A DNA stretch of 64,000 bases, from contig NZ_CP100448.1 of NCBI RefSeq assembly GCF_024227715.1, forward strand, positions 744,001 to 808,000, written 5' to 3'. Positions 25,981-35,241 of this stretch are shown one piece after another. How positions within the stretch are numbered: position 1 is the first letter of the stretch; each line of letters opens with the position of its first letter. The DNA is from Halomarina litorea (GTDB lineage: Archaea > Halobacteriota > Halobacteria > Halobacteriales > Haloarculaceae). The translations under genes were made by a program, and so were the position numbers. The notes under the pieces were generated by a model that made no database searches, had not been told where the DNA came from, and saw only the letters and a list, made by a program, of their open reading frames with translations.

Positions 25981-27342
25981 ATGCGACCGGCCCACCCCTT
26001 CGAACGGGCCGTCGGTATCGACCACTACGTGAGCGACGCCGACGGCGTCGGCGGCCGCCTCCGCAGTCGCCCCGAGGACTTCCGGGTGCGAGAGCGCGAG
26101 GCCGTCTCCGTCCAGCCGACCGACGCCGACCCGGGGTCGTACCCGGACCTCGTCTTCCGGGCGACGCTCCGCAACTGGGACACGAACGACTTCGCCTCCG
26201 CCCTCGCCGACCGACTCGGCATCAGCCGCGAACGCGTCTCGTGGGCCGGGACGAAGGACAAACACGCCATCACGACGCAGTTGTTCTCGGTGCGGGGCGT
26301 CGAGGGCGAGGACCTCCCCGACGTTCGCGGCGCGGACGTCGAGGTGCTCGGGCGGGCGGGCCGTCCCGTCCTCTTCGGCGACCTGCGGGGCAACCACTTC
26401 GAACTCACCGTCCGGGACGTCGAGGCACCCGGGAACGCCTCCCTCGTGACCGACCAGTTGCGCGAGTTCTGTGGCGGGGGCGCGGGCAAGTCCGACGGCG
26501 ACGGGGGCGAGGGGACCACCGTCTGCGTCCCCAACTTCTTCGGCCAGCAGCGCTTCGGCGCGATGCGGCCCGTCACCCACGAGGTCGGACTGGCTATCGT
26601 CCGAGACGACTACGAGGGGGCCGTGATGGCCTACGTCGGCAGTCCCGACGAACGCGAACCCGAGGCGACCCGCGAGGCGCGCGCGTTCGTCGAGGAGACG
26701 CGCGACTGGAAGGCGGCGCTCGACCGCCTGCCGACCCAGTTGGGCTACGAGCGCTCGATGGTCCACCGCCTCGTCGAGAACGGGGCGGAGAGTCAGGAGG
26801 ACTTCCACGAGGCGCTCCGCGCCGTCCCGACGAACGTCCAGCGTCTGTTCGTCAACGCCGCCCAGTCGTCCCTCTACAACCGGATGCTCTCGGAACGACT
26901 GGCGCGGGGCCTCCCGTTCGGCCGCCCCGTCGCCGGCGACGTGGTCTGTTTCACCGACGAACACGGCGACCCGGACACCGACCGCCTCCAGCGAGTCGAC
27001 GAGGGTCGGGTCGACACGGTGACGAGACACTGCGAGCGCGGGCGAGCGTTCGTCACCGCGCCGCTGGTGGGCACGGAGACGGAACTCGCCGACGGCGAAC
27101 AGGGCGACATCGAACGCGCGGTGCTCGACGAGGCGGGCCTCGCGCCCGGCGACTTCGAGCGGACGGGGGAGTTCGACTCGACGGGGACGCGCCGGGCGAT
27201 ACAGGTCCGGACCGACCTGACCGTCGAGGCGGGCGAGGACGACGAGGACGACACGCTCACGTTCGGGTTCGCCCTCCCGGCGGGGTCGTACGCGACGGTC
27301 CTCATGCGCGAGTTCCTGAAGGCGGACCCGGTGGACCTGTAG
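25981..27342 (+). CDS. truD: tRNA pseudouridine(13) synthase
   Basis: A 453-residue TruD. The catalytic Asp is in AGTKDKHA (about residue 93). [14 protein letters not shown] and the later [19 protein letters not shown] are further family blocks. Residues about 160-177 hold an acidic-glycine loop ([14 protein letters not shown]) extending the family insertion. The preceding GTG at 25978 is an alternative start adding one residue. It is followed by DUF2103 on the same strand. Confidence 0.93.
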   Translation: MRPAHPFERAVGIDHYVSDADGVGGRLRSRPEDFRVREREAVSVQPTDADPGSYPDLVFRATLRNWDTNDFASALADRLGISRERVSWAGTKDKHAITTQLFSVRGVEGEDLPDVRGADVEVLGRAGRPVLFGDLRGNHFELTVRDVEAPGNASLVTDQLREFCGGGAGKSDGDGGEGTTVCVPNFFGQQRFGAMRPVTHEVGLAIVRDDYEGAVMAYVGSPDEREPEATREARAFVEETRDWKAALDRLPTQLGYERSMVHRLVENGAESQEDFHEALRAVPTNVQRLFVNAAQSSLYNRMLSERLARGLPFGRPVAGDVVCFTDEHGDPDTDRLQRVDEGRVDTVTRHCERGRAFVTAPLVGTETELADGEQGDIERAVLDEAGLAPGDFERTGEFDSTGTRRAIQVRTDLTVEAGEDDEDDTLTFGFALPAGSYATVLMREFLKADPVDL

Positions 27343-27369
27343 CGTTCCCGTCGGGAGCCGTAACGCACC

Positions 27370-27379
27370 GCTTATCCAC
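27370..27379 (+). promoter_or_regulatory. Promoter of the DUF2103 gene
   Basis: GCTTATCCAC lies about 27 bases before the ATG at 27400, indicating a transcript separate from truD. Confidence 0.55.
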
Positions 27380-27399
27380 GCGAGTTCCCTCCTCCCGGT

Positions 27400-28122
27400 A
27401 TGGAGTGTCGGCAGTGTGCGAGCGCGCTCGAACGACCGGGCGACTTCTGTCTGGTCTGCCGGACCACCAACGCCGACACCGTGGTTCTCGACCTCTCGCG
27501 GGAGCGGGCAGCCGTCACCGCCCTCCTCGACGAGTCGGTCGTGGCCCGCCGCGAGGTGACGACCACGCCCGAGTCCGACGGGGAGACCGAACCCGTCGAA
27601 CTGCGGAACTTCGCGGGCCTCGTCGCCGACGAAATCCATCGAAAGCGGCCCGAGGAGGTGTACGCGACGGGCGACCGGGCGGTCCTCCGGGCGGTCCGCG
27701 TGCAGGCGCACTACCCCTTCTACCGCGTCGAGGGCGAGGACCCCGTCGAGACGGTGCTCGAACGCCGCGGCGAACCCTCGCTGGAGGTCGTCGACGAACC
27801 GCCCGCGAAGAAACTCGGCGGGTCGCACTCGACGCTCATCGGCGAACGCGACGGTCAGCGGGCGGTCCAGACCGTCGCGAGTCACCCGCACGTGAAGAAG
27901 CTCATCCCCGGCCCCATCGAGGCGGGCGGGTCGGGGTCCCGCTCCGGGGTCCGGGCGAAGGCGACCCGCGCCGACGCCAACGGGAACGTCCGCATGCTCA
28001 TCCGCGACGGGTCGAGCGTGCAGGAGAACCGGGTCGTCACGACGGCCCACGACCGCGAGACGGGCGAGCGCATCCGGGCGGACCTGAACGACGCCCTGCG
28101 CGAGGAGGATCTCCAGAACTGA
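27400..28122 (+). CDS. DUF2103 domain protein with N-terminal zinc ribbon
   Basis: A 240-residue archaeal protein. The N-terminus has two CxxC pairs (CRQC and CLVC) that form a small zinc ribbon. The C-terminal 100 residues are DUF2103: KLGGSHSTLIG, SHPHVKKLIPGPIEAGG and VRMLIRDGSSVQENRVVT. The middle has no clear fold. Its place ahead of L37Ae and rpoP suggests a role with RNA or translation, by context only. Confidence 0.8.
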   Translation: MECRQCASALERPGDFCLVCRTTNADTVVLDLSRERAAVTALLDESVVARREVTTTPESDGETEPVELRNFAGLVADEIHRKRPEEVYATGDRAVLRAVRVQAHYPFYRVEGEDPVETVLERRGEPSLEVVDEPPAKKLGGSHSTLIGERDGQRAVQTVASHPHVKKLIPGPIEAGGSGSRSGVRAKATRADANGNVRMLIRDGSSVQENRVVTTAHDRETGERIRADLNDALREEDLQN

Positions 28123-28148
28123 CTCGGACGGCGCACCGGACTCAACGG

Positions 28149-28157
28149 ATTTATACC
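28149..28157 (+). promoter_or_regulatory. Promoter of the L37Ae-rpoP-pcc1 cluster
   Basis: ATTTATACC is centred about 30 bases before the ATG at 28183. It is one of the best TATA boxes in the window, fitting a highly expressed ribosomal gene. Confidence 0.7.
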
Positions 28158-28182
28158 TCCGTTGGCGGTAGAGGACGATACC

Positions 28183-28455
28183 ATGGCCAAGAAGCAAGGA
28201 ACCGTGGGGAGCGCGGGTCGCTTCGGCGCTCGCTACGGCCGCGTCGCTCGCCGCCGCGTCGCCGAGATCGAGGACGACACGAACAACGCGAAGAAGGACG
28301 GCAACAAGGTCAAGCGCCTCGGGACGGGCATCTGGGTCGACACCGAGACCGGCGAGAAGTTCGCCGGCGGTGCCTACCGCCCCGAGACGCCCGGTGGCCG
28401 TACCGTCCGTCGTTCCATCCGCGCCGCCCTCGACGAAGACGGCGACGACGAGTAA
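28183..28455 (+). CDS. rpl37ae: Ribosomal protein L37Ae without zinc-binding cysteines
   Basis: A 90-residue large-subunit protein. [25 protein letters not shown] and [20 protein letters not shown] are clear family blocks. The family normally folds around a zinc held by two CxxC pairs, one before GTGIW and one just after. Here the first region reads [12 protein letters not shown] and the second VDTETGEKF, so all four cysteines are absent and a few residues are lost. The protein has no Cys at all. This is a cysteine-minus form; a zinc-binding copy may exist elsewhere in the genome. It is followed 29 bases later by rpoP. Confidence 0.9.
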   Translation: MAKKQGTVGSAGRFGARYGRVARRRVAEIEDDTNNAKKDGNKVKRLGTGIWVDTETGEKFAGGAYRPETPGGRTVRRSIRAALDEDGDDE

Positions 28456-28484
28456 CGTAAGCGTCCCCCACCCCACACACCACT

Positions 28485-28619
28485 ATGAGTTACAAGTGCT
28501 CCCGCTGTAAGCGCGACGTCGAACTCGACGAGTACGGCGGCGTCCGCTGTCCGTACTGCGGCCACCGTGTGCTCCTCAAGGAGCGCAGCCGCGACGTCAA
28601 GGAAGTACCCGTCGAGTAG
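28485..28619 (+). CDS. rpoP: DNA-directed RNA polymerase subunit P
   Basis: A 44-residue protein, [19 protein letters not shown] and on, with CSRC and CPYC pairs forming the single zinc ribbon of RpoP/Rpb12. It ends in the conserved [17 protein letters not shown]. It is a subunit of archaeal RNA polymerase. It follows L37Ae and is five bases ahead of pcc1. Confidence 0.93.
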   Translation: MSYKCSRCKRDVELDEYGGVRCPYCGHRVLLKERSRDVKEVPVE

Positions 28620-28624
28620 CCGAC

Positions 28625-28891
28625 GTGCCAGACGCGCCCGGCGCACCGCACGGCGTTCTCCTCGAGTTCGCGTACAACGACGCCGACTTCGCCAGCCGCG
28701 TCGAGCGGAGCGTCCGTCAGGAGGTCGGCGAAATCGAGGGCGACCGGACCATCGCCACCGTCTCGCGTGACGGGTCGGTCCTCCGCGTCGACGTGGTGGC
28801 CGACGACCTCGTCGCCCTCCGGGCCGGCCTGAACACGTGGTGCTCGCTGGTGGAGGTAGCGGAGCGATGCTCCGCTGCCAGTGAACCGTAG
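28625..28891 (+). CDS. pcc1: KEOPS complex subunit Pcc1
   Basis: An 88-residue protein. FEFAY-like LLEFAYNDADFASRVERSVRQE and RVDVVADDLVALRAGLNTWCSLVEVAE are the Pcc1 blocks. It is the dimerising subunit of KEOPS, which makes t6A on tRNA. The GTG at 28625 is the only reasonable start. The last ten residues (ERCSAASEP) are encoded by a perfect inverted repeat at 28858-28876 and may be an acquired tail. Confidence 0.85.
   Translation: MPDAPGAPHGVLLEFAYNDADFASRVERSVRQEVGEIEGDRTIATVSRDGSVLRVDVVADDLVALRAGLNTWCSLVEVAERCSAASEP
28858..28876. repeat. Inverted repeat in the 3' end of pcc1
   Basis: AGCGGAGC at 28858-28865 and GCTCCGCT at 28869-28876 are exact complements with a three-base loop. It may serve as a transcript-end hairpin or be a small palindromic insertion. 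Confidence 0.6.
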
Positions 28892-29101
28892 TCTCGCGCT
28901 GTCACCGCACGTCGTCCGGTTGCTCGCGGACCGCAGGTCCGACCGTGTCGGGGCCCCGTCTCACGAAACTCTCGAATCGACTTCCGTGAGCCGTGGTACC
29001 ACATGATTCGGGCAGTGGTATCACCGGACTAGTGGACTTGAAGAACCTGATATAGCAAAGCGACAGGATTCACGAGGTCACTCGTAACCGAGGCTACTCC
29101 C
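28892..29101. other. Gap upstream of the Bat-type regulator
   Basis: A 210-base region, less GC-rich than its surroundings toward the 3' end. TGATATAGC at about 29049-29057 may be a TATA element, but it is 50 bases from the ATG, implying a short leader. GCGGACCGCAGGTCCG at about 28936-28951 is palindromic. No gene is supported. Confidence 0.4.
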
Positions 29102-29794
29102 ATGATCATCGTCGAGGTCCGAATCAGACACGGCATCCTGCTCGCGGCGCTCTCGGGCACGCCCGAGGCGACACTGCACTGGGAACAGACGGACCTGACA
29201 GGTGACGGCCGAGAGACGGTACTGGGGTGGCTGGAGGGTGAATCCTCGGAGGCGTTCGAGGAGGCGGCCGCCGCCGACCCGTCCGTGAGCGAGTTCTCCC
29301 GGCTCGCCTCGACGGGGAACCGTCACCTCTACCAGTTCTGGCTCAGCGAGGAAGCGGGCGAGCGGAGCATCTACCGGGGGCTGGTCGAGACGGGGAGCGT
29401 CATCAAGCGGGCGACGGCGACGACCGACGGCTGGGAGTTCGACATCGCCTTCCCCGACCAGGCGGCCCTCGACGAGTTCCGGACGTTCTGTGACGATTCG
29501 GGTCTCGACTACACGGTCCACCGCGTGTTCACCGAAGACACGATGCTCTCGGAGGCCCCGGCCGGCGGATTGACCGACAAGCAGTTCGAACTGCTCCGGA
29601 TGGCGACCGAGCGGGGCTACTTCTCGGTGCCGCGCGAGACGAACCTCGGCGACCTCGCCGACGCCCTCGGCATCTCCCATCAGGCGGCCTCCGAACGACT
29701 TCGCAGGGCGCAGGAACTGGTGAACCAGCGGACGCTCGGCGTCCGCGGGGAGGAGGGGGCGGACGTGGCGCTCTCGGCCGGGGACGACGACTGA
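29102..29794 (+). CDS. Bat-type helix-turn-helix regulator (copy 1)
   Basis: A 230-residue haloarchaeal regulator. The C-terminal domain from about 160 has [49 protein letters not shown], the HTH_10 motif of the bacterio-opsin activator family, and the first 150 residues form the family sensor-like domain ([19 protein letters not shown]). Targets are unknown. It lies between pcc1 and prefoldin beta. ATG at 29102 fits the conserved N-terminus. Confidence 0.85.
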   Translation: MIIVEVRIRHGILLAALSGTPEATLHWEQTDLTGDGRETVLGWLEGESSEAFEEAAAADPSVSEFSRLASTGNRHLYQFWLSEEAGERSIYRGLVETGSVIKRATATTDGWEFDIAFPDQAALDEFRTFCDDSGLDYTVHRVFTEDTMLSEAPAGGLTDKQFELLRMATERGYFSVPRETNLGDLADALGISHQAASERLRRAQELVNQRTLGVRGEEGADVALSAGDDD

Positions 29795-29912
29795 CCGCGA
29801 CGCCCGACTGGGCGCTGTGGCTCGCTCTCGCGGGGTTTCGGTCGCTTCGACGGGCGTGGGTCGCTCTCTCGAAATACGGGCCTTTTTCACGCTCGCTCCC
29901 GTCGGTCCGCCC

Positions 29913-30317
29913 ATGCAGGGTAATCTGCCGCCCGAGGCACAGGAGAAGATCGAGGAGCTACAGGACCTCCAGGAGACCGCACAGCAGGTCGCCATGCAGA
30001 AACAGCAGGCCGAGACGACGCTCTCGGAGTCCCGTGCGGCCCTCGACCAGCTCGAGGACATCGACGAGGACACCACGATGTACCAGGAGGTCGGCGAACT
30101 CCTCGTCCAGACCGAGTACGCGACGGCGACCGAGGAACTCGAAGAGAAGGTCGAGAGCCTCGAGATTCGCGTCGAGACGCTCGACAAGCAAGAAGAGCGC
30201 GTGCAGGAGCAGTTCGAGTCGCTCCAGCAGGAACTCCAGCAGATGCTGCAGGGCGGCGGCGCGGGCGGTCCGCAGGGTCCCGGCGGCCCCGGCATGGGCG
30301 GTCCCGGCGGCGACTGA
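29913..30317 (+). CDS. pfdB: Prefoldin subunit beta
   Basis: A 134-residue chaperone subunit. Two long coiled-coil helices (about 5-45 and 70-110) flank a beta hairpin that includes [16 protein letters not shown]. The glycine-proline tail ([12 protein letters not shown] and on) is a common halophile addition. It hands unfolded proteins to the thermosome; the alpha subunit is not here. The ATG at 29913 is supported by GCCTTTTTCACG about 28 bases upstream. Confidence 0.93.
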   Translation: MQGNLPPEAQEKIEELQDLQETAQQVAMQKQQAETTLSESRAALDQLEDIDEDTTMYQEVGELLVQTEYATATEELEEKVESLEIRVETLDKQEERVQEQFESLQQELQQMLQGGGAGGPQGPGGPGMGGPGGD

Positions 30318-30320
30318 GAC

Positions 30321-30569
30321 GTGTCCTCCCCGACCGACGAGGAGGTCGTACAGGCCGCGAGCGACGCCGCGGAGGGCGTCGTCCTCTCGCGGTACAAGCA
30401 ATCCGAACTCCGTGACTTCGACGTCACGGTCACGTTCGAGGACGGCGTCCTCGACGTGGACGTCTACGTGAACGCCCCGGACCACGCCGAGGACGCCGAA
30501 CAGGTGGCCGACGACGCCGCCCTCGCCGCGCAGGCGGCCGTCGACGACCTGTTCGCCGAAGCGGAGTAG
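30321..30569 (+). CDS. DUF3194 domain protein
   Basis: An 82-residue acidic protein of the archaeal DUF3194 family, with VTVTFEDGVLDVDVYVNAP as the conserved sheet and flanking helices. It usually follows prefoldin beta, as here, with only three bases between. The GTG at 30321 is the start. Function is unknown; a role with prefoldin is a guess from context. Confidence 0.8.
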   Translation: MSSPTDEEVVQAASDAAEGVVLSRYKQSELRDFDVTVTFEDGVLDVDVYVNAPDHAEDAEQVADDAALAAQAAVDDLFAEAE

Positions 30570-30626
30570 GGCGTTCCCGTTCCCCTTCCGTTCGCTACCT
30601 GACGAGCGACGGCTTCGCCTCCCCGC

Positions 30627-31550
30627 TCAGTCGTCGGCGGGCGCGGGCGTCACCTGCACCGGGTCGGCGTCGACGCCGAGTTCGTCGATGGCGGCCTGTG
30701 CGGCCACCTTCCCCGAGAGGAGCATCGCGCCGAAGGTGGGACCCATCCGGGGCAGGCCGAAGGTGGTGGCGACGGCCATCCCGGCGACGACCAGACCGTC
30801 GTGGACGACGCCGGTGTGTTCGACGACGGCGTCCTCGCTCTCGCCGACCCACATGGAGTCGTGGCCCGGCGAGTCGTGGCCGGGTGCGCCGTAGGCGTCC
30901 TCGTCCGTCGCGTCCATCACCTGCCCCCGCTCGCGGGCCTCCCCCACGCCCGGCGCGTCGAGGACGCCGCGTTCGTCGAGTTTCGAGACGGCCATCGCGT
31001 CGTGGCCCGTCGCGTCGATGACGACGTCGGACTCGACGGCGATGGGGTCCACACAGGTAATCTCGCGGGGGAGGGCGTGGACCGGCGTCCAGTTCATCAC
31101 GACGCCGCCGACGCGGTGGTCCTCGCGGACGACGATGTCGGTGAACTCGGTCATGTTCTGCATCTTCGCGCCCGCGTCGCAGGCGGCCTTGATGAGACCG
31201 GAACACGCCTCCGGGCCGTTGGCGACCGAGAGACCCTCCGTGTCCCTCGCCGAGTCGTAGTCCACGTCGAGTTCGTCGAGGACCGTCTCGGCGGGCGACC
31301 GAACGGTCACCTTGTTCATCAGGAACCCGCCGAGCCAGAACCCGCCGCCGAGGTAGTTGTTCTTCTCGACGACCATCGTCTTCACCCCCCGCTCGGAGAG
31401 TTCCTTCGCCGCCATCAGCCCCGAGGGGCCGCCCCCGAGGACGATGACGTCGGACTCGGTGAACTCGAGGAACTCGTCGGTCCACTCCTGTCCGATGGCT
31501 CTGGTCACGTCCGCCTCGCTCGCCTCGCTGAATTGCTGGTACTGAGTCAT
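30627..31550 (-). CDS. thi4: Thiamine thiazole synthase Thi4
   Basis: A 307-residue flavo-type enzyme that makes the ADP-thiazole moiety of thiamine from NAD and glycine. [18 protein letters not shown] is the dinucleotide loop, followed by [19 protein letters not shown]. Cysteine 166 in ITCVDPI aligns with the sulfur-donating, single-use Cys of yeast Thi4; sulfide-using archaeal enzymes carry His there. So this enzyme probably uses its own Cys. The start at 31550 excludes a longer frame to 31766. It is divergent from an aminotransferase. Confidence 0.92.
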   Translation of the reverse strand: MTQYQQFSEASEADVTRAIGQEWTDEFLEFTESDVIVLGGGPSGLMAAKELSERGVKTMVVEKNNYLGGGFWLGGFLMNKVTVRSPAETVLDELDVDYDSARDTEGLSVANGPEACSGLIKAACDAGAKMQNMTEFTDIVVREDHRVGGVVMNWTPVHALPREITCVDPIAVESDVVIDATGHDAMAVSKLDERGVLDAPGVGEARERGQVMDATDEDAYGAPGHDSPGHDSMWVGESEDAVVEHTGVVHDGLVVAGMAVATTFGLPRMGPTFGAMLLSGKVAAQAAIDELGVDADPVQVTPAPADD

Positions 31551-31629
31551 ACCATCTAGTGATAATCCTCGGTAGTAATCAGCCTTGGGAGTGGGGAACA
31601 CGTTTGGAGCGCCCCACCACAGGTCTCCC

Positions 31630-32766
31630 ATGGAACCCACCGACAGAGTACGGGCGTGTACCCGGTCGCGCATCCGGGTGATGTTCGACCTCGCGCAGGC
31701 GACGGACGCCGACCTCGTCCGCCTCGAAGTCGGCGAACCGGACTTCGACACCCCCGACCACGTCACGGCGGCCGCCGTCGCGGCCGTCGAACGCGGCGAG
31801 ACCCACTACACCTCGAACGCGGGCCTGCCCGAACTCCGCGCGGCCATCTGCGAGACGCTCGACCGCGAGTACGGCGTCCGGCACACGCCCGACGAGGTGG
31901 TCGTCACGACGGGCGGGATGGAGGCGCTCCACCTCGCGGCGCTCTGTACGCTCTCGCCCGGAAGCGAGTGCGTCGTCCCGACGCCGGGGTGGCCCAACCA
32001 TCTCACGCAGGCCCGCCTCGCCGACGCCCGGCCCGTGGAGGTGCCCCTCGACTACCCCTTCGACCTCGACGCGGACCGCGTCGTCGAGGCCATGAGCGAC
32101 GACACCGACGCCGTCGTCCTCTGTACCCCCTCGAACCCGACGGGTCGGGTGTTCGACCCCGACGCGATTCGGGCCGTCGTGGAGGCGGCCGCGGACCACG
32201 ACGCCTACGTCGTCGCAGACGAGGTGTACGCCGCGCTCACCTACGACCGCGACCCGACCGGTATCGCCGCGCTCTGCGGCCACCCGGACCACGTCCTCAC
32301 CGTCGGGTCCTGTTCGAAGTCCCACGCAATGACCGGGTGGCGGGTGGGGTGGCTCGCCGGCCCCTCGGAAATCGTGGACGAGGCGACGAAGATACGCGAG
32401 TCCACGACGGCCTGCACGGGCAGCGTCGCCCAGCACGCCGCGCTCGCCGCCCTCACCGGGCCACAGGACCCCGTCGCGGCGATGCACGACGCCTTCCGCG
32501 AGCGTCGGGACTACGTCGCCGACCGACTGGACGACATGTCGGGCGTACGGGCCCCCCGCCCCGAGGGAGCGTTCTACGCGTTCCTCGAACCCGACACCGA
32601 CGAGAAGAGCCTCCCGCTGGCGAAGCGATTGCTGAAGGAAACGGGCGTCGTCCTCGCGCCCGGTGAGGGGTTCGGCGCGGCCGGCGAGGGACGCCTCAGG
32701 TTGAGTTTCGCCAACAGCATGGACCGACTGGAGGAGGGGTTAGACCGGCTGGAGCGAGGGCTCTGA
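31630..32766 (+). CDS. PLP-dependent aminotransferase, class I/II
   Basis: A 378-residue fold-type I aminotransferase. The PLP lysine lies in [39 protein letters not shown] and [11 protein letters not shown] are the other cofactor-site motifs. It resembles aspartate or aromatic aminotransferases but the substrate cannot be set from motifs. The start at 31630 gives the standard N-terminus, and 79 bases separate it from thi4. Confidence 0.9.
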   Translation: MEPTDRVRACTRSRIRVMFDLAQATDADLVRLEVGEPDFDTPDHVTAAAVAAVERGETHYTSNAGLPELRAAICETLDREYGVRHTPDEVVVTTGGMEALHLAALCTLSPGSECVVPTPGWPNHLTQARLADARPVEVPLDYPFDLDADRVVEAMSDDTDAVVLCTPSNPTGRVFDPDAIRAVVEAAADHDAYVVADEVYAALTYDRDPTGIAALCGHPDHVLTVGSCSKSHAMTGWRVGWLAGPSEIVDEATKIRESTTACTGSVAQHAALAALTGPQDPVAAMHDAFRERRDYVADRLDDMSGVRAPRPEGAFYAFLEPDTDEKSLPLAKRLLKETGVVLAPGEGFGAAGEGRLRLSFANSMDRLEEGLDRLERGL

Positions 32767-32850
32767 CCCGGTCCCGCGACACCTCCGTCGGCGGACGGAG
32801 CGCCCGTGTACCGGTGGTGTTGATAGGGCGGGAGACGAACCGCCGGGCAC

Positions 32851-33492
32851 ATGGGGTTCAGGGAGGACTTCGTCAACGCCGTCCGACGGCGCGTGCTACC
32901 GCGACTGCACTACCTCTTCGAGGGCACCTTCGGCGGCTACGCCGTCTCGCCGACCACCGAGGGCGAGTACGCGCTGACGGCCCACTGCTCTGAGGAAGAA
33001 CTCGAAGCCGCCCTGCGGGACATCGGTTTCTCGCGCAACCCCGTCGCGGCGTTGAAGGTTCGCGTGGACGGCAACACCTCCGAGGGGTCGTGGGTGTGGC
33101 GCAGGTCCCTCCTCGCGGACTGGCAACTTCACGTCGTCCTCCACGCCACCGACGAGGGACACGTCGACGTCTACGCCCACTGGGAACTCTCGTGGGTGCG
33201 CCACCCCTACGCGCACTACGCCGCCCGCGCGTACGACGCCGAACGGGGCGTCCGCCTCGCTCGGACGTGGCTGGGTGCCTACGAGAGCGGGCTCTTCCCC
33301 GACGGCCTCCCCTACGACGTCGAGGCCGCCCACCGCCGGGAACGGCGCGAACGCCACTACCGCCTCCTCCACCGCGTCGCCGACACGCTCTCGGACTCGG
33401 CCCTGCCGGCCGACCCGTTCGAGGACGCCGAAGACGACGGGAACGGGGAGGGCCGCCCCGACGTCTCGCCCCGCATCCTCCCGTGGCGGTAG
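32851..33492 (+). CDS. Uncharacterised haloarchaeal protein
   Basis: A 213-residue soluble protein rich in Arg, His and Trp. Notable parts are SWVWRRSLLADWQLHVVLHATDEGHVDVYAHWELSWVRHPYAH in the middle, an ordered-looking beta region, and an acidic low-complexity tail after 185. I do not recognise the family. A weak GTTGATAGG promoter lies about 28 bases before the ATG. It ends seven bases from the convergent phosphopantothenate synthetase gene. Confidence 0.68.
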   Translation: MGFREDFVNAVRRRVLPRLHYLFEGTFGGYAVSPTTEGEYALTAHCSEEELEAALRDIGFSRNPVAALKVRVDGNTSEGSWVWRRSLLADWQLHVVLHATDEGHVDVYAHWELSWVRHPYAHYAARAYDAERGVRLARTWLGAYESGLFPDGLPYDVEAAHRRERRERHYRLLHRVADTLSDSALPADPFEDAEDDGNGEGRPDVSPRILPWR

Positions 33493-33498
33493 TCGGAA

Positions 33499-34284
33499 CT
33501 ACTTCTCGCGCCCGCCCTCCCGAATTCGTCGCTCCGCCTCTTCCAGTGCGGCCTCCCGGTCGAACTCTTCTACGACGGCTTCCAGTTCCTCGCGGGTCGC
33601 CTCCCGGAGTTCGCGTGCGTGGCGCGTGATGTTCGGGATGGCCCGAAGAACGTTGTCCACGATGGGCACCGCCGCCATCTGCGGGGAGCGAGAGAGCGGG
33701 TTGAGGTCGACGACGATTTCCGTCTTGCCCATCTCACCGAGTGCCTCCGCCCGGTCGCCGTCCTCGAGGGGGACGACCACCACGTCGGCGTCGTAGATGC
33801 CGTCGGCGTCCACCTTCGCCCGCGCGTGGTCGAGTCCGGGGATGCGGGCGTCCGCGGTGAGGCCCTTCACGTCGGTCGCGCCGTGTTCCCGGAGGTGCTC
33901 GGCGATGGCCTCGATGCGCGCTTCCGTGTGGTTGAACAGGTTGACTTCGAGGTCGGCGTCCACCACCTCGGCGAGTTCGACGAGTTCGCCGGGGCAGAGG
34001 GCCGCGACGTTCCCGTTGACCGAGAGCACGGGGTGGCGCGCGAGGAGGAGGTGCGCGGCGGCGGCGCGGGCGGCGGCGTCGGCGCTCTCGGTGGTCTCCT
34101 CGCCGAGCAGGTAGTCGAACGCCTCGCCGCGACCCTCAGCGATGAGGCCCTGCAGGCTGGTGATGTCCTTCTCGACGCCTCGCTCGATGCGGTGGCGCGT
34201 CAGGAGCGAGACGTACCGCGGGTGCGACTCGGGAATCTCCGTCTCGTCCTCCGGGGCGACTGGAACCTGCGGGTCGTCGGTCAT
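33499..34284 (-). CDS. 4-phosphopantoate--beta-alanine ligase (phosphopantothenate synthetase)
   Basis: A 261-residue archaeal enzyme that joins 4-phosphopantoate and beta-alanine in CoA synthesis. SHPRYVSLLTRHRIERGVEKDITS, VLSVNGNVAALCPGELV, LFNHTEARIEAIAEHLREHG and VDLNPLSRSPQMA are strong family blocks. It lies 66 bases downstream of pantoate kinase, the preceding step, on the same strand. Confidence 0.94.
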   Translation of the reverse strand: MTDDPQVPVAPEDETEIPESHPRYVSLLTRHRIERGVEKDITSLQGLIAEGRGEAFDYLLGEETTESADAAARAAAAHLLLARHPVLSVNGNVAALCPGELVELAEVVDADLEVNLFNHTEARIEAIAEHLREHGATDVKGLTADARIPGLDHARAKVDADGIYDADVVVVPLEDGDRAEALGEMGKTEIVVDLNPLSRSPQMAAVPIVDNVLRAIPNITRHARELREATREELEAVVEEFDREAALEEAERRIREGGREK

Positions 34285-34350
34285 GCCCGGGGTTTCGCCC
34301 TAGCGAGTAAAAGTGCGGTGGGTCCGGGTGACACACACGGTGTGGTCGGG

Positions 34351-35208
34351 CTATCGGTCCCGCCCGAGCGTCCGTCCCGATCCGGGGGCGTACTCGACCA
34401 CCGACGCGCCCTCCGTGACGCGACACGACCGGGCGTCGTAGCCCGCGTCGGAGAGCCCCGAGTCGAGGGCGAAGACGGTCTGGCCGAGCATCGCCATCGC
34501 CGCCTCGCCGCCTTCCTCCTGTACATCCTCGATGGTGCGTTCGACGCGGTCGGTCGGCAGGCCGGCCTCGCGCGCGAACGTCCGCGAGGCATCCATGAAC
34601 GTGGCGAGCGTCGGGGAGTCGAGCAGTGCCTCCATCGCCCGCTCGCCGGCCCGCGAGAGCGTCTCGGTGTCGCCGCCGATGACCTCTGCGGTGTCGAGAC
34701 CGCCGTAGGTGAGGTACTCCACCTCGGGGCGGGCCGCGAGACCGTCCATCCGCCCGTGGGGCGGCGCGCCCGGTTCGAGGCGAATCGGCATTCCGCCGCG
34801 GGCCTGTCCGACCACGTCCCCGAGGCCGGTTCCCGCCTCCACTTCGGCGGCGTGAGCGAGGGCGACGAGTTCGTTCTCCGTGTGTCCCGGCGACAGCGAG
34901 TCCGATGCGAGGGCGGTCCCGAGCGCGCACGCCCCGGAGACGCCGAAGCCGGCGCTCACGGGGAGCGGCGTCTCGCAGGTGACGCGGGCAGTCGTATCGA
35001 GGCGGGAGAGGACGCCCTCGACGGCGTCCATCGGGGCGTGCTGGCCGTTCAGGGTGACTGTCGTCTCCTCTCCCTCCTCGACGGTGACGGTGACGCCGTC
35101 CGAGAGGGCGAGGCCCGCGCCGCGCGACCCGGCGACCCGCGGGTCGTCGTCGGGGTGGACGCTGAACAGGCCGGTGACGTGGCCGGGGACGAACGCGCGT
35201 GCGGGCAT
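34351..35208 (-). CDS. Pantoate kinase
   Basis: A 285-residue GHMP kinase that phosphorylates pantoate in the archaeal CoA route. ARAFVPGHVTGLFSVH opens the protein, PVSAGFGVSGACALG is the phosphate-binding loop and GTGLGDVVGQARGGMPIRL the next conserved block. It works directly with the downstream phosphopantothenate synthetase. The start at 35208 matches the family. Confidence 0.94.
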   Translation of the reverse strand: MPARAFVPGHVTGLFSVHPDDDPRVAGSRGAGLALSDGVTVTVEEGEETTVTLNGQHAPMDAVEGVLSRLDTTARVTCETPLPVSAGFGVSGACALGTALASDSLSPGHTENELVALAHAAEVEAGTGLGDVVGQARGGMPIRLEPGAPPHGRMDGLAARPEVEYLTYGGLDTAEVIGGDTETLSRAGERAMEALLDSPTLATFMDASRTFAREAGLPTDRVERTIEDVQEEGGEAAMAMLGQTVFALDSGLSDAGYDARSCRVTEGASVVEYAPGSGRTLGRDR

Positions 35209-35241
35209 CTGCCCCGACTGGGGCGCTTCGGGCCTTGAATC

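Noticed and set aside
24739-28476. A 1245-codon open frame on the minus strand spanning truD, DUF2103 and L37Ae
   Set aside because: Its only protein-like part is the ene-reductase at the end. The rest is antisense to well-supported genes and arises from GC-rich codon structure with few stops.
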